Shown here piece by piece: positions 29,484 to 32,039 of a stretch of 32,039 nucleotides of DNA. The DNA is from Gemmata sp. Its GTDB lineage: Bacteria > Planctomycetota > Planctomycetia > Gemmatales > Gemmataceae. The notes beneath the pieces are model-generated. The model made no database searches, was not told where the DNA came from, and worked only from the letters and a program-made list of their open reading frames with translations. The stretch is taken from assembly GCA_022843445.1 (NCBI GenBank), contig JALHNS010000031.1, forward strand, positions 1 through 32,039, written 5' to 3'. Both the position numbers and the translations under genes were made by a program. Position 1 is the first letter of the stretch, and each line of letters starts with the position of its first letter.

Positions 29484-31145
29484 AAGCTGGTATTCCGGGA
29501 GGCACATCATCGCGTGAACGGCTTCGCGCACGCGGGCCTTGAACGCCGCGTCGTCGAGTTTCACGTCCTTCGGGTCGAGCGCCTTCGGCGGCACGCGCTT
29601 CGGCTCCGGCCCCTTCGGTTTAGGCGGCGGCGCGTCCTTCGGCGGCGGCGGCGCGCCGGGGGCGGTGTCGAAGCCCGCGCCGGGGGGCGGGCCACCCGGC
29701 CCCTTCGGGTTCGGCGGAACGCGCGGCCCATCCGGTTGCGGCGTGAGCAGGAACGTTTCGACCTTCTTCGCCACCGCGGGCGGGATCGCGTCGCCGTAGA
29801 GCAACTCGCCCATCCGCTTCACCACGTCGCCGACCGTCTTCGGGTTGGTGGCGTACACGAGCGCGCACACGTCGAACTTCGCGTCCGGCGGCGGCGCGCT
29901 GGGCGTGTCGCCCTTCGGCCCTTCACTGGGCGGCTTAATCGAATCGCCGACGAACGCGAACGTGCGCCCGTTGGGCCGCGCGCGCGGGCCGCGGCTCCAG
30001 TCGCCCAGCGCCACCTTTTCGGTGAAGTTGTTGCGCGCCAGAAGCGTCGCGCTGTTCAGCCAGTCGGTGCCGGTGCGCCAGCCCTTCACGTTCGGCGGCG
30101 CGAACAGCGCTTGGCCCATCTTCGAGAGCGGTTCGACCACATCGCCGAGAGGCACGCGGTCGGGCGACGCGGTTTGAATCGCGCCGAGCGCGCACTCCAC
30201 CGGCCACTTCACGCGCTTGCGGTAAGCGTGTTCGCTGAAGAACAGGCGCGAGCTGAGCATCGTGCGAACGAGCGCCGACGTGTCGTACCCGCTCTTGCGG
30301 TACTGCTCGGCGAGCGGCGCGAGCAGCGCCTTCGGTGGCGGCGTTTCGCTCACGAGGAACGCGTACAGTTTGCCGACGAGGAACGGCGCGCACGCGGGGT
30401 GCTCGCAGCACAGTTTCACCACGTCGTCGCCGGTGAACTTGCCGCTCTTGCCGAACACGGTCTTGGTGCCGTCGTCGTGCAGTTCGCGGTTGAACTCGAA
30501 GGCGCTCACTTCCACGTCGTGGTGCCAGCCGGTGAGCGCGCGGGCGGCTTCCTGAATGTCCTTCTCGGTGTAATTGCCGACGCCGAGCGAGAACAGTTCC
30601 ATCACCTCGCGGGCGAAGTTCTCGTTCGGCACGCCCTTCACGTTGCGGTTGGAATCGAGCCACACCAGCATCGCCGGGTCTTTGCTCATCTCCAGCAGAA
30701 ACGCCGGGAACGTGCCGAGCGCGTGCTTGCGAATGGTGACGTTCTGCTCGAACATCAGTTTGGTGCTGCGCACCTTCGCGTAGCTGGTGGCGAAGTGGTT
30801 GTGCCAGAAGAGCGCGAGTTTCTCGCGCAGCGGGTGCCCGCCTTCGAGCATCGCGTAGAGCCACCACGTGCGCAGGCTGGCGGGGTCGGAGTAGTAGCGC
30901 CCGGTTTCGGTGAGCAGTTCGAGCCGGTCGGCGGCGTCCGGTTCGCCGACCATCAGCGCGTCGATTGTCTTGGCGGGGCCGTCCTTGAGCGCCTGCTGAA
31001 GGCGCGGTTCGGACGCGCCGAACGCGGCGCGGCGGAACAGGTGCGCGGCCCACTTGCGGTTGAACGCGCCCGCGGCCGGTTGCCACGCGCGCCACGCGGA
31101 TTCGGGGTCCACTTTGCTCAGTTCGCCGGGAAGCGTATCGGCCAT
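29478..31145 (-). CDS. DUF1800 protein with proline-rich insertion
   Basis: A 555-aa DUF1800 family protein. Signatures are AFNRKWAAHLFRRAAFGAS near residues 26-44, REKLALFWHNHFATS (~108-122), MLVWLDSNRNVKGVPNENFAREVMELFSLG (~158-187), YTEKDIQEAARALTGWHHD (~190-208), and GWRTGTDWLNSATLLARNNF (~357-376). Residues ~460-530 are an unusual low-complexity Pro/Lys/Gly stretch (PNPKGPGGPPPGAGFDTAPG, PPPPKDAPPPKPKGPEPKRV), followed by a conserved-looking C-terminus MMCLPEYQLG. There is no obvious signal peptide. ATG 31145 is preferred because an upstream ATG at 31184 overlaps the -10 box of a good promoter. DUF1800 and DUF1501 genes are almost always adjacent in planctomycetes; the shared function is unknown. 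Confidence 0.9.
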   Translation of the reverse strand: MADTLPGELSKVDPESAWRAWQPAAGAFNRKWAAHLFRRAAFGASEPRLQQALKDGPAKTIDALMVGEPDAADRLELLTETGRYYSDPASLRTWWLYAMLEGGHPLREKLALFWHNHFATSYAKVRSTKLMFEQNVTIRKHALGTFPAFLLEMSKDPAMLVWLDSNRNVKGVPNENFAREVMELFSLGVGNYTEKDIQEAARALTGWHHDVEVSAFEFNRELHDDGTKTVFGKSGKFTGDDVVKLCCEHPACAPFLVGKLYAFLVSETPPPKALLAPLAEQYRKSGYDTSALVRTMLSSRLFFSEHAYRKRVKWPVECALGAIQTASPDRVPLGDVVEPLSKMGQALFAPPNVKGWRTGTDWLNSATLLARNNFTEKVALGDWSRGPRARPNGRTFAFVGDSIKPPSEGPKGDTPSAPPPDAKFDVCALVYATNPKTVGDVVKRMGELLYGDAIPPAVAKKVETFLLTPQPDGPRVPPNPKGPGGPPPGAGFDTAPGAPPPPKDAPPPKPKGPEPKRVPPKALDPKDVKLDDAAFKARVREAVHAMMCLPEYQLG

Positions 31146-31182
31146 GATCGGGAGCTCCGAGGGGACGTGACCGAGCCTTCGC

Positions 31183-31210
31183 ATTATCGCTCGCGCGCGC
31201 CGCGAATCAA
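31183..31210 (-). promoter_or_regulatory. Sigma-70-like promoter of the DUF1800-DUF1501 unit
   Basis: On the minus strand, TTGATT (31210-31205), a 16-nt spacer and GATAAT (31188-31183) match the -35/-10 consensus at 4 and 5 of 6 positions. The predicted start of transcription would be about 31 nt before ATG 31145, which supports that start codon. The element lies 24 nt or less from the upstream gene's stop at 31234. Confidence 0.5.
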
Positions 31211-31233
31211 TGGGGCGTTACAATCCGAAGCCG

Positions 31234-31944
31234 CTACTTCTTCGCTTTCGCTTCGGCTTCCTTGATGTACTTTTCGGGATTCTCTTTGAACTCGTCGCGG
31301 CACCCGGAACAGCACACGTAATACTCTTTGCCCTTGTACAGCACCTTCATCGTGCCCAAGCCGCCGCTGACGATGCACTCCGGGCCTTTGGGCACGTCCG
31401 CGAACGCGACGCCCTGCTTGGTCGCGCCGACCTGATACTTTTTGGTGAACGCGACCGTCGTTCCGGCCGGGCGCGTCTCGAACCGGTACAGGTGCCGGTT
31501 GTGGTGCAACAGGCTGAACACGAGCCGCTGCTCTTCGGTCGCGGGGCCGTCGGTGCGGGTCAGAGTCAGCACCTTGTCTTTGTCCGAAAGTGTGCCGACG
31601 AACGTCGCGGCGCTCTTGTCGGTGTTGGTGAGGACGAGCGTGTACTTGGGTTCGTCCTTCGCCGGTGTGTAGCGCAGTTCGCCTTTGGTGAAGTGTTTGC
31701 TCTTTGTGAAGGTGAGCGCCAGCCAAGCATCGTGGCCTTTGAACGCCCACTCCCACGCGATCGTCTCTTCCCACTGCCCGGCGAACTTCTCTTCGCGAGT
31801 GCCCTCGGGCGCGCCGGCGCCCTTCCACGAACCGACGAGCAGGTTGAACGGTTGCAGCGCGTCTTTCGCGCCGGGCGCGGGTTTGGGTGCGTCGGCGCGC
31901 GCGAGGCCGCTGAGCGCGACAAGCAACGTAAGGGCGCGGTGCAT
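31234..31944 (-). CDS. Exported beta-rich protein with C-terminal YHS/TRASH-like metal-binding motif
   Basis: A 236-aa protein with a signal peptide (MHRALTLLVALSGLARADA). Residues ~28-175 look like a small beta-barrel resembling DUF1579/nitrobindin-type folds: LLVGSWKGAG (35-44), EETIAWEWAFKGHDAWLAL (59-77), YTLVLTNTDKSAATFVGTL, LTLTRTDGPA, and HLYRFETRPAGTTVAFTKKY. Residues ~186-230 carry PKGPECIVSGG and YKGKEYYVCCSGCRDEFKENPEKYI, a YHS/TRASH-like zinc-ribbon end with Cys190, Cys211, Cys212 and Cys215; YHS domains bind metals such as Cu or Zn. The pairing of a DUF1579-like barrel and a YHS-type tail is uncommon. ATG 31944 has GGAGG 9 nt upstream; an upstream ATG region gives an atypical long leader. 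It is upstream of DUF1800 with a promoter between, so it is probably separate. Function unknown. Confidence 0.8.
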   Translation of the reverse strand: MHRALTLLVALSGLARADAPKPAPGAKDALQPFNLLVGSWKGAGAPEGTREEKFAGQWEETIAWEWAFKGHDAWLALTFTKSKHFTKGELRYTPAKDEPKYTLVLTNTDKSAATFVGTLSDKDKVLTLTRTDGPATEEQRLVFSLLHHNRHLYRFETRPAGTTVAFTKKYQVGATKQGVAFADVPKGPECIVSGGLGTMKVLYKGKEYYVCCSGCRDEFKENPEKYIKEAEAKAKK

Positions 31945-32039
31945 GGTGGAACCTCCGGTGGCGGGAGGGAACCCGCAGGTGGGGTTCTCCGGAAAGACGA
32001 CGCAGACGGCCACCGATTTCAAACAGGTGCGGGAAGTGT

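Noticed and set aside
27822..31265. A 1147-codon plus-strand open frame opposite the DUF1501 and DUF1800 genes
   Set aside because: It is antisense to two well-supported genes, is rich in Arg, His, Val and Leu as expected for an off-frame reading of GC-rich DNA, and has no domain.
1..32039. CRISPR arrays, phage genes, toxin-antitoxin pairs or defence systems
   Set aside because: No regularly spaced direct repeats of CRISPR length, and no protein family of those classes, were seen.

Overview
The window is about 32 kb of very GC-rich bacterial DNA, and its gene content points to a planctomycete of the Gemmata group (Gemmataceae). The markers are a DUF1559 pseudopilin followed by a tiny proline-rich lipoprotein, a DUF1800/DUF1501 pair, a TIGR03790 protein, several PQQ-like beta-propeller proteins, a Hanks-type Ser/Thr kinase with an unfamiliar C-terminus, and secreted proteins that resemble no family I know. 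The assignment rests on gene families and codon style only. I saw no rRNA, tRNA, CRISPR array, prophage or intact insertion sequence.

Region 1 (1-10994, plus strand except 5980-7037) is the most coherent block. It holds the tail of a phenylacetate-CoA-ligase-like enzyme, two secreted beta-propeller proteins, a second adenylate-forming ligase, a LuxC-like aldehyde dehydrogenase, a group III iron alcohol dehydrogenase overlapping it, and a third beta-propeller protein. Ligase, aldehyde dehydrogenase and alcohol dehydrogenase are the parts needed to interconvert a carboxylic acid, its aldehyde and its alcohol. A minus-strand DUF1559/lipoprotein cassette interrupts the block.

Region 2 (11001-21085) is a mosaic of housekeeping and regulatory genes on alternating strands: an RlmI-type rRNA methyltransferase, a 75-aa conserved-looking protein, gpsA, selA with a small membrane protein, oxyR with both redox cysteines, a Ser/Thr kinase, a PLP aminotransferase behind a terminator-like hairpin, a small basic protein, and a THUMP-like-domain methyltransferase. 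Four convergent pairs here end within 8 nt of each other or overlap.

Region 3 (21090-31944, all minus strand) encodes mostly exported proteins: a DUF11-repeat protein, a TIGR03790 protein, a CE15-like esterase, a 641-aa secreted protein of unknown function, the DUF1501/DUF1800 pair, and a protein ending in a YHS/TRASH-like metal-binding motif.

The intergenic DNA carries structured repeats. Two elements (2707-2803 and 12228-12325) have REPIN anatomy: a GTGG or GTAG foot, a hairpin with a 3-nt loop, a spacer of about 40 nt, and the same unit inverted. A third, larger inverted repeat lies at 27835-27999. Heptanucleotide tandem arrays lie between the DUF1800 and DUF1501 genes. The two items most worth following are the possible acid-to-alcohol module and the REPIN-like elements.
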